Assembly (NCBI GenBank): GCA_014379105.1
Contig: JACMML010000102.1
Span: 1-36,797, forward strand
Direction: 5' to 3'
DNA: 36,797 nt
Source of the DNA: Phycisphaerae bacterium
GTDB taxonomy: Bacteria > Planctomycetota > Phycisphaerae > Tepidisphaerales > Tepidisphaeraceae
Under the pieces are notes generated by a model, which saw only the letters and a program-made list of their open reading frames with translations, was not told the origin of the DNA and searched no databases. Shown in pieces: positions 11,201-19,090 of this stretch (within the stretch, counting starts at the first letter, position 1; the number at the start of each line of letters is the position of its first letter). Made by a program: the position numbers and the translations under genes.

Positions 11201-12238
11201 GTAGGATTCGATTCGGAGCCGTATCTCTATGGTGCAGGCGTTCTGTCGTCGCCACCGGCAGTCATCGACGGAACGCTTTTCAATGACGCGAATCAAAACG
11301 CACGACTGGACGTTAATGAACACCCCATCGCCAATCAGCAGGTATTTCTTGATCTGAACGCCAACAATTTGCTGGATGCTGGCGAGTCGGTCGTGCAGAC
11401 CAGTGCTAACGGCGGATTCACTTTCTCTAACTTAATTGCCGCGACGTATCATGTTCGAGCGGTACTTTTGAGTGGTCAGTACATTTCCACACCACTGGTC
11501 GACATAGCATTAAGCGCGGGGCAAACCTCGGATGTGCGGATCGGTTTGTACCGAGCTACCGCCGGCGCATCGATCTCTGGCATTGCGTACTCCGACACCA
11601 ACAAGAACGGCAAGCGCGACATTGGGGAAGGCGGTTTACCGAGCATCAAGGTTTGGCTCGATCTTGATGGCGACAAGGTCATCGACATCGGCGAACGATC
11701 AACGACGACCGACGCAAGCGGGAATTATTTATTCGCCAATGTTCCGATTGTCGGTAGTGGAGCAAGTACACGCGTGCGAGCCGTGATCCCGGGCGGTGCG
11801 ACGCAGATTCTACCAGCCAATAACTACGGTTATCCGGTGACCCTGACGACGGGCTATAGCAACACCGCCAAAGACTTCGGCATCTACGTGCCGGGGATTG
11901 CGCCTCCGCCTCCTCCGCCCACGACTACTAAAGGCTCGATCAGTGGTTTCCTTTTCGCGGACTCCAACAAGAACGGCAAGTTCGACGCCGGTGAAGCCTA
12001 TCAGGCGGGTAAAACTGTGTTCATCGATCTGGATGGCGACAATGTGCTTGATTCGAATGAAATGAAACTCACGACTGATTCCAAAGGAGTATTCAAGTTT
12101 AGCAACTTGCTGATTGGGACTTACAAGATTCGCCGGGTCGTGCCAGCCGGCTACAAGGTGACCACGCCGGTTCGCAATATCGGGGTGGGTGCTGGGCAGA
12201 ACGTCACGGGAGTTACCATCGGGACTGCGAGCATTTGA
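8300..12238 (+). CDS. LEPR-tagged surface serine hydrolase with ELW repeats and SdrD_B repeats
   Basis: A 1312-residue protein. The ATG at 8300 follows GGGAGGG at good spacing. The N-terminal tag F-E-T-L-E-R-R-Q-L-L-A-G (residues 4-15) is LEPR-XLL-like, and no hydrophobic signal peptide follows. Next is an alpha/beta-hydrolase or lipase-like domain (about 15-260): I-I-A-H-G-F-N-S-G, the nucleophile elbow G-H-S138-R-G, Asp165 in S-L-D-P-H-P and His245 in D-V-H-L-W-Y. Ig-like regions follow (about 320-545). Then come seven clear and one degenerate 'ELWkSDGTxxGTxLVKDI' repeats of about 48 residues (about 590-950). Three SdrD_B-type repeats with paired calcium-binding D-x-N-x-N-G-x-x-D-x-G-E loops follow (about 988-1312), the last after a P-rich linker. 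The substrate is unknown. The stop overlaps the start of the GH5-like gene. Confidence 0.85.
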   Translation: MQYFETLERRQLLAGVTIIAHGFNSGAAFGSWVDVTADEIIKRAGGDFAASEYTLTISDSLSTPITATLTRDLFSPIPTSTSSGEIVIKLDWSDLDGGISSAISTPTATVADVAADFILKSSLESFLLSSPIHLIGHSRGASLMTRIAEKFGQRGLWVDHFTSLDPHPVDRMRDPIDPISKQPYDFGDSPINVWRNVRFADNYWRTQGDLSLDFTGEPVATALNWQLDEGTLSGAGHVLEHSDVHLWYEGTINQVVPVNGRPSWYAYPNPSITAGYGYARQGDTGRPHNGLGTGSFFGGIEENRPFVNAIGTAWPNVGDVRLSPSVTTPVIIGETLNVMFNYQDYDSTADISWYLDTDRNPLTTASQIPLTSATLTATGTAMGHGTVQIPTSAVSASGTYYLLAQITDPLGQTRFDYAPLPIQLITASNLPRPTAELTFPVQSSRVSAAWINAAPKAIQITFNDPSGLDLTSITDVASEFTLSGSGVGTAQLVPAPPLLVKGSTYAYAFSGEFAAGDIVLSFPPMVFQNTAGILNISSTRTFSVASLPIADSQWSTKLVKDIRMGSKGSVGAVLGSNGSNAFLTADDGVHGFELWKSDGTASGTTLVKDITPGLAGSFVQLDLGGALSFVLNNVIYFSARYDTKHRELWRSDGTEAGTYLLRSFQGDYGAFSFCQVGNELFFRTNFYDTDYRLHSQLWKTNGTSLGTVLVKDFGQNSIKLKAAAGSKLIFVAHDEAHGSELWSSDGTNAGTLLLKDIDPGVSESGISDAVVLDGNAYFIAREFPHGYELWKTNGTSTGTKLVKDINVGAAHGVDRAKPLVVANGRIYFVGNSGTTGWELFSSDGTASGTILVRDISPGSETSNPTEITAVGNWVMYIANDSIHGEEIWKTDTATGQSSMLADIFPGITGGANGITASALGHLVFEANDGVRGSINWLTDGTIGGTSPTSQSINWYEGFGEVSGRLVVVGFDSEPYLYGAGVLSSPPAVIDGTLFNDANQNARLDVNEHPIANQQVFLDLNANNLLDAGESVVQTSANGGFTFSNLIAATYHVRAVLLSGQYISTPLVDIALSAGQTSDVRIGLYRATAGASISGIAYSDTNKNGKRDIGEGGLPSIKVWLDLDGDKVIDIGERSTTTDASGNYLFANVPIVGSGASTRVRAVIPGGATQILPANNYGYPVTLTTGYSNTAKDFGIYVPGIAPPPPPPTTTKGSISGFLFADSNKNGKFDAGEAYQAGKTVFIDLDGDNVLDSNEMKLTTDSKGVFKFSNLLIGTYKIRRVVPAGYKVTTPVRNIGVGAGQNVTGVTIGTASI
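10071..11130 (+). repeat. ELW-type repeat block inside the hydrolase gene
   Basis: Eight protein repeats about 145 nt apart, beginning near 10071, 10233, 10381, 10510, 10660, 10807, 10951 and 11095. The core is E-L-W-x-S-D-G-T-x-x-G-T followed by L-V-K-D-I-x-P-G. The seventh lacks the second G-T part and the eighth is degenerate. Such repeats are predicted to form propeller-like or solenoid beta structures in secreted bacterial proteins. Confidence 0.8.
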
Positions 12239-13917
12239 TGTTCAGTATAGAACCTCTGGAATCACGAATGCTTCTCTCCGCGACGGCCCCCAGGCCCGCA
12301 TACAACACCGGCACCGGGTTCTTCGTCTCCGGCACAAATGTCTACGACGCCAATGGCCAGCAGTTCGTGATGCGGGGCTTTAATCATACGACGCTGTGGG
12401 GCAACTCCACGTATAACCTCGCGGCCATCAAGGAGTTTCCCAAGACCGGCGCGAACGCCGTGCGGGCGGTGATGGGTACGTTTGGTGTATCGCAGACGCC
12501 GGCGCAGCGGCAACAGATTGTGGAGAGCTATATCGCCGGCGGGATCGTGCCGATTGTCGAAGACCACATGGCTACCGTCGCGACTGATCTTGCGTCGCTG
12601 GATGCCGTGGTGGATCGGTGGCTTTTGCCGGGGAATGTCGCGTGGCTGAAGCAATACGAGCGGTCGATCATCCTCAATATCGCCAATGAGTGGGGGCCGG
12701 ATAGCCAGACGTGGCGCGACGGCTACATCAGCAGCATCGCTCGCATCCGGGCGGCCGGGATCAATGCGCTGATTATGGTCGATGCCGGCGGCAAAGGTCA
12801 GAACATTCACACGATCGATACATGGGCGACCGACGTGCAGGCGGCGGATCCGCAGCACAATGTTCTGTTCTCCATTCATCTCTATGAATATTGGCGAAGC
12901 AGCGGCGCGACGGATGTGGGAACAATCGATCCGGCGATCGGTCTGCCGTGGGACGTGAAGACAGAACTGACCCAAGTGCGCGACGCCGGACTGCCGATGA
13001 TCTGCGGCGAGTTCAGCTGGGACGAGGCTTCGTTTGTAGAGTACGATACACGCGAAGCGATGCAGGCGTTTGAAGATCTGGACATGGGCTGGCTCGCGTG
13101 GTCATGGAATCAGAATGATGACACGCGCCTCAATATGGTCGCGAGCAGCACGGCGTATCAATACAACTCCGACAATGATCTGAGCGACTTCGGCAAGCTG
13201 GTGATCAACGAGCCGGCCTTGGGGCTCAAGGCGACCGCCAAGAAGGCGAGCATTTTCAGCACGCCGCCAAGTCCTAATGCATCGCTGCGTGGAATATGCT
13301 TCAACGACTCCGACAAAGACGGAATTGCCGACCCCGGCGAGAGCAAGTCCGTCGGCAAGACGGTGTTTCTGGATGCCGACAACGACGGCGCGCTGGACCC
13401 CGGCGAAAAGTCCGTACTAACTGACTCCGCCGGCGCGTTCGCATTCACCGGGTTGGCGGCGGGCTTGCAGCGGGTGCGACGCGTCTTCCCGTCGGGTTAC
13501 ACCTATTCCACGCAATTGATCGATCTGAATGTCATAGCCGGGCAAAACGTCACCGGCCTCCTCATCGGCTCAAAACCGGGAGTCGCACTGCCGCCTCCGC
13601 CCACCTCCGGCGGCTCGATCAGCGGGTTCCTGTTCTTCGACGTCAATAAGAATTCCAAGTTCGATGCCGGCGAAGCCTATCAATCCGGCAAGACCGTTTT
13701 CATCGACCTGGATGGGGACAATGTGCTGGACGCCAACGAGAAAAAGTTCACAACCGACGCCAAGGGCGCGTTTAAGTTCGGTAATCTTGCCGCAGGCACG
13801 TTTAAGGTCCGCCGGGTGGTTCCCGCGGGATACAAGGTGACGACACCCGCGCGCAACGTCTCCCTAACGGCCGGGCAGAACGTAACCGGCGTCGCGATCG
13901 GCACGGCGGCGATCTAG
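12238..13917 (+). CDS. LEPR-tagged GH5-like glycosidase (mannanase/cellulase type) with two SdrD_B repeats
   Basis: A 559-residue protein. The start ATG shares its A with the TGA of the upstream hydrolase gene (TGATG), which points to translational coupling; the preceding TTG codon is not needed. The tag I-E-P-L-E-S-R-M-L-L-S-A occupies residues 4-15, with no hydrophobic signal peptide. The catalytic domain (about 25-330) looks like glycoside hydrolase family 5: R-G-F-N-H near 45, an N-E151-W-G acid/base motif, a Y near H-L-Y-E-Y-W and the nucleophile G-E258-F-S-W. GH5 beta-mannanases or cellulases are the closest picture, so a plant or algal polysaccharide is a reasonable substrate guess. 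Two SdrD_B repeats follow, joined by a P-P-P-P linker. The last repeat nearly matches those ending the flanking proteins. Confidence 0.85.
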   Translation: MFSIEPLESRMLLSATAPRPAYNTGTGFFVSGTNVYDANGQQFVMRGFNHTTLWGNSTYNLAAIKEFPKTGANAVRAVMGTFGVSQTPAQRQQIVESYIAGGIVPIVEDHMATVATDLASLDAVVDRWLLPGNVAWLKQYERSIILNIANEWGPDSQTWRDGYISSIARIRAAGINALIMVDAGGKGQNIHTIDTWATDVQAADPQHNVLFSIHLYEYWRSSGATDVGTIDPAIGLPWDVKTELTQVRDAGLPMICGEFSWDEASFVEYDTREAMQAFEDLDMGWLAWSWNQNDDTRLNMVASSTAYQYNSDNDLSDFGKLVINEPALGLKATAKKASIFSTPPSPNASLRGICFNDSDKDGIADPGESKSVGKTVFLDADNDGALDPGEKSVLTDSAGAFAFTGLAAGLQRVRRVFPSGYTYSTQLIDLNVIAGQNVTGLLIGSKPGVALPPPPTSGGSISGFLFFDVNKNSKFDAGEAYQSGKTVFIDLDGDNVLDANEKKFTTDAKGAFKFGNLAAGTFKVRRVVPAGYKVTTPARNVSLTAGQNVTGVAIGTAAI

Positions 13918-14128
13918 GACGCGGGATTTGCCGTAACTGACGCATCTGTAAAGAGAAACGGCCGCTCTTCGGTTCGGATGCTGCCGAGCTAGTGCCGGCA
14001 ATCGTCTCTGTCCGAAGTTCCAACACGTGGACGCGTCGCAGCAGGCAGTTCAGGCGACAAGGTTGGCGTGTCTTACCGTTCGGCGAGCCGCGCCCACACG
14101 GCTGGCCGTCATTTGTAGAACTACAGTC

Positions 14129-14157
14129 TTGACCCGTGCGTCTGAGTCTGATTTACT
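14129..14157 (+). promoter_or_regulatory. Candidate sigma70-type promoter for the LamG/PPC protein
   Basis: TTGACC at 14129-14134, then 17 bp, then TTTACT at 14152-14157, about 34 bp before the start codon at 14191. The -35 box is good and the -10 weak. Confidence 0.35.
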
Positions 14158-14190
14158 GAGCGGACTCAAATCCCCCCTTGGAGGCTGTAA

Positions 14191-17082
14191 ATGCGTAAGT
14201 CGTTGTCGAAGTATCCCACTGGGTATCGTTCTGGCTTTTTCGAAGCCTTGGAAACTCGTAGCTACATGGCGACGAATCCGTTCGTGCCCGGAAAGCTCAA
14301 CAATGCGGTGTCTTTCAACCAATTTCCGTCAATTGGCATCGACATGGGTGATCCATCTGACAATCACCTGGAACTAGGCACCAACGCCACAATTGAAACA
14401 TGGGTGAAATTTGATTCTCTGCCACAGGCAGATGAGGCGTTCGTATTTGTCGGGAAGGACGCTGGAAAAGGCCACAATGACAAGTGGCTTTTCGGGTATG
14501 CCAATAACGACTTTGCGAAGAACAAGACCGTTTTCCATATCACGAACACTTCCGGTGGCGGCGTGTGGCTAAGTTCAGATGCATGGGCGCCATTGCTAGG
14601 CCAGTGGTACCACTTGTCTGTGGTTAAGTCGGGGAACACATATCGCTTCTACCGTAACGGCGTAGCAAGCGGCGGCGTGGGCGTGTCTCAGACTCCCGTG
14701 CCGGATGTCAACGCACCCTTTATGTTGGGACAGGCTGAATACGATCCGGGCGCACCGGGTATTCCTGAAATTCCACCTGATCCAGGTGATCCCGATGCAG
14801 ATCCTCCGGTACCGCCGACCGATGGCGTGCCCGGAGTCGATCCGATTCCGCCGAGCGGTTTTATCATGCGCGGTGCACTGGATGACGTGCGCATTTGGAA
14901 CACTGCCCGAACCCTTGCGCAGATCTCAACTAATTACACGCATGAACTGACTGGCAACGAAGCGGGGTTGGCGGGTTACTGGAAGTTGAACGAAGCCGAT
15001 GGTGAAACTACCGATGATGCATCGCCGGCAGACACAACGGGGAACATCATTGGGCTAACGGATCTGGTGGTTCCTCCGCTGCAGAGCCTGCCGGGCGCCA
15101 AGGCGGTGATCTACCTGGATTTTGACGGTGATTATGTCGTTGAAGCATTCAATGGCGGCTCGCCGGGCTTGATACCCGCTTACGATTTTGATGATGACCC
15201 GACGAATTTCAGTGAGGCCGAATCCCAGGCGATAATCGACATATGGAAGTCGGTTTCGGAGGTGTTCGCACCGTTCAACATAAACATTTCCACTGTCTCG
15301 CCCCCGGTTCTGGAGGCCAAGAAAGCGGTGAAGATCAACATTGGTGGTTTAAGCGATTGGTACCAGACAGGTTTTCTGGCGTTCGGACCTCAGGATGGAT
15401 TTACAAGCGGCGACGTCACTCGCCACGTCGCCTATACGTGGGATCGTGTGTTTGAAGAAAACCCTGATACGGGCCAAGATGAACTCTTCTACTATACGAC
15501 CCACGAGATAGCCATTGGCGTCGCCAAAGCATCTGCATATCTGCTGGGTCTGGCCGCTCAAGCGACCTATGACACATCCGGAAATGTAATCAATACGCGC
15601 AATCCGGGGACGCCTGAGAAGGCGCCGATTATGGGTTCGCCATATTTGTCAAACCGGATGATCTGGTGGTATGGCACGAAGATCGATGAGGAGGGACCGG
15701 TCAATCCGCCTCTCATTCAAGACGATTTAGCCGTAATAGCCAAGCCGACAAACGGGTTCGGATATCGCATCGATGATGTCGGAAACAGCGGCGGAACGGC
15801 TAAACCGCTCGAGGAGACACCGGACGGTCTCGTTGGCAGCGGCATTATCGAGAAGACCTCGGACGTCGATGTCTTTTCTTTCCGCGCCGGGGCAGGTCCT
15901 GCGGAAATCAACGTACAGGTTGGTCAATTTGCCAAGATGCTCGACGCTTCGATTGAGCTCCGCACAGCAGCAGGCGCTCTGGTCGCCAGTGCGGACAATA
16001 CTGACACAGGGGAAGGACTTTCAGTCGATCTGGCTGGCGGTACCTATCACCTGTTCATCAAGAGCCATGGCCTTTACGGGGATATCGGCGAGTACAAGAT
16101 CACCGCGCTGGTCACGCCTCCGCCTCCTCCGCCGACAGCGTCTATCAAAGGTGTTCTGTTTAACGATGCCAACAACGACGGCGCTCGTCAGAACGGCGAA
16201 GCAGCGCTCACCGGGCAGAAGGTGTTCATTGATCTGAACAGCAACAACACGCTCGATGCCGGCGAAACGAATGTGTTCACCGACGGGACCGGCGAGTTTT
16301 CCTTCACGTCGCTTCCCGCCGGCACGTATAACGTGCGGCCTGTGGTTGCCGCGGGATGGCAGCAGACTACGCTGGCGGCGAACATCACGCTCAACAATGG
16401 TCAGGCGTTCACCGGCATGCTCATTGGTTTGTATAAACCCGCGCCGGTCACAGGCTCGCTCAGCGGCGTGGTTTTTGGTGATTCCAACAAGAACGGGGTC
16501 TACGACTCCGGCGATACCCTCGGAGCGAGCCGCGTTGTTTTCCTCGATCTCGATGGCGACAACGCACTGGACAACAACGAGAAATCTGTCCTCACCAACG
16601 CGCAAGGCAAGTTCACATTCACCGGTCTGGCGGCCGGCACTTATCATGTCCGGCGAGTGTTCCCGGCGGGTTATGTTGCATCGACGCCGCTGATCGATAT
16701 CGATCTGGGCGCAGGACAAAACGTCACCGGGCTTCTAATCGGCTCGAAACAGGGCACGGTCACGCCCGTGACCAAGGGATCTATCTCCGGCTTCCTCTTC
16801 TTCGATTCCAACAAGAACGGCAAGTACGAGGCCGGCGAAGCGCTTCAGTCCGGCAAGACGGTGTTCATCGATCTGGACGGCGACAACGTGCTGGACGCGA
16901 ACGAGGTTAAGGTGACCACCGATGCCAAAGGCGCATATTCCTTTAACGGACTCATTGCGGGCACCTACAAGGTTCGCCGGGTGATACCCGCGGGCTTCAA
17001 AGTCACGACTCCGGCGCGGAATATGACGTTGACTACCGGGCAGAAGCTGACGGGCGTGACGATCGGTACGGCACCGGTGTGA
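14191..17082 (+). CDS. LEPR-tagged LamG / degenerate metallopeptidase / PPC / SdrD_B surface protein
   Basis: A 963-residue protein; GGAGG lies 6 nt before the ATG. The tag F-F-E-A-L-E-T-R-S-Y-M-A is at residues 16-27. A LamG/concanavalin-like domain (about 35-270) is interrupted by a Pro/Asp/Gly-rich insertion (about 188-225). A domain resembling planctomycete M10-type peptidases follows (about 300-545): Y-L-D-F-D-G, then I-W-K-S-V-S-E-V-F-A-P-F-N-I-N, then A-P-I-M-G and D-D-L-A-V-I-A. The expected H-E-x-x-H zinc site reads H438-E-I-A-I-G-V-A-K-A-S-A-Y-L-L-G-L, so the second and third zinc ligands appear lost. A PPC domain (about 555-650) and three SdrD_B repeats close the protein, which ends in T-G-V-T-I-G-T-A-P-V. 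It is probably a binding or structural protein, not a protease. Confidence 0.8.
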   Translation: MRKSLSKYPTGYRSGFFEALETRSYMATNPFVPGKLNNAVSFNQFPSIGIDMGDPSDNHLELGTNATIETWVKFDSLPQADEAFVFVGKDAGKGHNDKWLFGYANNDFAKNKTVFHITNTSGGGVWLSSDAWAPLLGQWYHLSVVKSGNTYRFYRNGVASGGVGVSQTPVPDVNAPFMLGQAEYDPGAPGIPEIPPDPGDPDADPPVPPTDGVPGVDPIPPSGFIMRGALDDVRIWNTARTLAQISTNYTHELTGNEAGLAGYWKLNEADGETTDDASPADTTGNIIGLTDLVVPPLQSLPGAKAVIYLDFDGDYVVEAFNGGSPGLIPAYDFDDDPTNFSEAESQAIIDIWKSVSEVFAPFNINISTVSPPVLEAKKAVKINIGGLSDWYQTGFLAFGPQDGFTSGDVTRHVAYTWDRVFEENPDTGQDELFYYTTHEIAIGVAKASAYLLGLAAQATYDTSGNVINTRNPGTPEKAPIMGSPYLSNRMIWWYGTKIDEEGPVNPPLIQDDLAVIAKPTNGFGYRIDDVGNSGGTAKPLEETPDGLVGSGIIEKTSDVDVFSFRAGAGPAEINVQVGQFAKMLDASIELRTAAGALVASADNTDTGEGLSVDLAGGTYHLFIKSHGLYGDIGEYKITALVTPPPPPPTASIKGVLFNDANNDGARQNGEAALTGQKVFIDLNSNNTLDAGETNVFTDGTGEFSFTSLPAGTYNVRPVVAAGWQQTTLAANITLNNGQAFTGMLIGLYKPAPVTGSLSGVVFGDSNKNGVYDSGDTLGASRVVFLDLDGDNALDNNEKSVLTNAQGKFTFTGLAAGTYHVRRVFPAGYVASTPLIDIDLGAGQNVTGLLIGSKQGTVTPVTKGSISGFLFFDSNKNGKYEAGEALQSGKTVFIDLDGDNVLDANEVKVTTDAKGAYSFNGLIAGTYKVRRVIPAGFKVTTPARNMTLTTGQKLTGVTIGTAPV

Positions 17083-17137
17083 TGATTACCGGGTGATTTA
17101 ACATCATGGTGGTTCAACACTTGGCCGCTGAGGGGGG

Positions 17138-17143
17138 TATAAT
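17138..17143 (+). promoter_or_regulatory. TATAAT box directly before the ABC exporter start
   Basis: A perfect TATAAT ends 8 nt before the ATG at 17152. If used as a -10 box it would give a nearly leaderless transcript. A -35 is poor (TTCAAC at 17113, 19 bp away). The purine run AGGGGGG at 17131 is too far away to be an ideal ribosome binding site. Confidence 0.35.
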
Positions 17144-17151
17144 CGCGGTTG

Positions 17152-18927
17152 ATGAGTGATGTAAAGCCGGAACCCATTCCCGAGACGCTGATCGGATTTT
17201 TCTGGTCGGGTCGGCGGCAATACGGGTTCGGTCTCTTGTTTGCGCTGTCCCGCGTGCTCGTCATCTCGCCGCTGCCGTTGATCTTCAAACGCATGATCGA
17301 CCACAGCATGCCGAATAAGGATATTCGGGAGCTTGCGCTATTGTCGGGTGTGGTTGCTGTTTTGCTCATTGCTCATCAATTCATCAGCGTGCAGGGTGCG
17401 ACGATCCTCGGCCGCGCCATGACGAGGATGACCCTCAAACTCCGGTCGAACACATTCGAGAAGATCCAGCGGTTGAGTTTTGCGTATCTGGATCGAGTGA
17501 AAACGGGGCAGCTTCTTTCCAAGTACGCTTTCGATACGCAGAAGATCGACGGTCTGGCCATGCCCGTATTGAACGGGTTTATTCCCAATACGCTGTACAG
17601 CCTGGTCACGATCGGCATTTTCGTCTACCTGGACTGGAAACTGACGCTAGTGATTCTGCTGACGCTGCCCCTGATGGCGATCATGCGTTCGCGTTATTTC
17701 CAGCGCCTTCAGAAGCAGCATGAGGTGAATCGCATCGCACAGGAAAAGCTGACGGGCGTGGCCACGGAATATCTGGGCGCATTGCGACTCGTGCGGAGCT
17801 ATGGCCGCGAGAAGAAGGCGATCGATCACCTGGATGAGAAAAACGCCGACGCGGCCCGCTCGCGCATCGATATGATCTCGCTGGGCTCGAGCTTCGGTGC
17901 GTTTAGCTGGGCGATTCAGCAGTTCCTGGCTTTGGTGGTGATCGCCGGCGGCGTGGCGTTCGTGATTTACGGAAAGATGACCACCGGCACGGTCTTCGCG
18001 TTCGTCGCAGGCTTGCCGCAGATTGTCCAGCCGATTCAGATGTTCGCGAATATTGCGGATCAATATTTTCTTGGCTCCGAGGCGTATCGCAGCGTTCGAC
18101 AGTTGTTGTCCGAGCCGGAAGTCGAACGATGGCAGGGCACGCGGCGGATTCAAAGAATTTGCGGCAAGATCGTTTTCGACCACGTGCAATTCGCTTATCC
18201 GGGAACGGATCGACAGGCGCTGAGCAATTTTTCTCTCACGATCGAAGAAGGGCAACGGGTGGCATTTGTTGGCGCGTCGGGGGCCGGCAAAAGCACGGCG
18301 GCCAGCCTGTTGCTGGGCCTTTATGCTCCGGTCGCGGGTCGTATCTGGATTGACGGCATCTCGATGGACGAACTCGACGTCCGGTGGTTTCGCCGGCAAA
18401 CCGCGCTGGTCATGCAGGAAAGCGTTCTTCTGTCCGGTTCCATCGCCGACAACATCCGTTTTGCCAGGGACGATGCCACCGACGACGAAGTCCGCACGGC
18501 GGCCCAGCAGGCGAATGCGCTGGAGTTTATCGAACGGTTGCCGCAGGGGTTCGACACCGTCGTCGGCGAGCGGGGCGTCATGCTCTCGGGCGGCCAACGC
18601 CAACGCATCTCGATCGCACGCGCGATCCTGCGCAACCCCGCGATTTTGATTCTCGATGAACCTACCTCCGCGCTGGACTACGAGAGCGAGCGTCTGATTC
18701 AGGACGCGGTGGATGAACTCGTCAAAGGCCGCACTGTTATCACGATCGCTCACCGCCTGAGCACGATCCGCAACTCAGACCGCATCGTCGTCCTTAGCGA
18801 CGGCCGGATCGTCGAGCAAGGCACCTTTGACGGGCTGATGAGCCAGAACGGCCACTTCGCACGGATGCTCGCTTCCCAGCACGGGGAAGGCGGCATTGGC
18901 GAAGTGCCTCCAATCCACGCCGCGTAG
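17152..18927 (+). CDS. ABC exporter half-transporter (fused TMD-NBD)
   Basis: A 591-residue protein of the type I ABC exporter class (MsbA/lipid A-like or multidrug-like), expected to act as a homodimer in the inner membrane. The N-terminal half has about six transmembrane helices (first near residues 25-42, others near 60-80, 140-180 and 245-300). The C-terminal ATPase shows Walker A G-A-S-G-A-G-K-S-T at 374-382, signature L-S-G-G-Q-R-Q-R at 478-485, Walker B I-L-I-L-D-E-P with Asp502, and the H-loop A-H-R-L-S-T. There is no N-terminal C39 peptidase domain. A TTG at 17149 directly precedes the chosen ATG. It lies between two LEPR-tagged surface protein genes on the same strand. Export of those proteins, of a glycolipid, or of something unrelated cannot be told apart from sequence. 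Confidence 0.92.
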   Translation: MSDVKPEPIPETLIGFFWSGRRQYGFGLLFALSRVLVISPLPLIFKRMIDHSMPNKDIRELALLSGVVAVLLIAHQFISVQGATILGRAMTRMTLKLRSNTFEKIQRLSFAYLDRVKTGQLLSKYAFDTQKIDGLAMPVLNGFIPNTLYSLVTIGIFVYLDWKLTLVILLTLPLMAIMRSRYFQRLQKQHEVNRIAQEKLTGVATEYLGALRLVRSYGREKKAIDHLDEKNADAARSRIDMISLGSSFGAFSWAIQQFLALVVIAGGVAFVIYGKMTTGTVFAFVAGLPQIVQPIQMFANIADQYFLGSEAYRSVRQLLSEPEVERWQGTRRIQRICGKIVFDHVQFAYPGTDRQALSNFSLTIEEGQRVAFVGASGAGKSTAASLLLGLYAPVAGRIWIDGISMDELDVRWFRRQTALVMQESVLLSGSIADNIRFARDDATDDEVRTAAQQANALEFIERLPQGFDTVVGERGVMLSGGQRQRISIARAILRNPAILILDEPTSALDYESERLIQDAVDELVKGRTVITIAHRLSTIRNSDRIVVLSDGRIVEQGTFDGLMSQNGHFARMLASQHGEGGIGEVPPIHAA

Positions 18928-19090
18928 TCGCCGCCCATCGCCTCTTTTGCGTTATTCCCGACCCGGCACTGGACATCGCGTAATATTTTGGTGCTCAGTG
19001 CGTTCTGCTGAGAGAAATGCGTTTTTATCATTCCCGAGCGCTGACGGCGGGTCATCGCTTCTACAGGCGGAATTCGAACGGAGATTTGCC

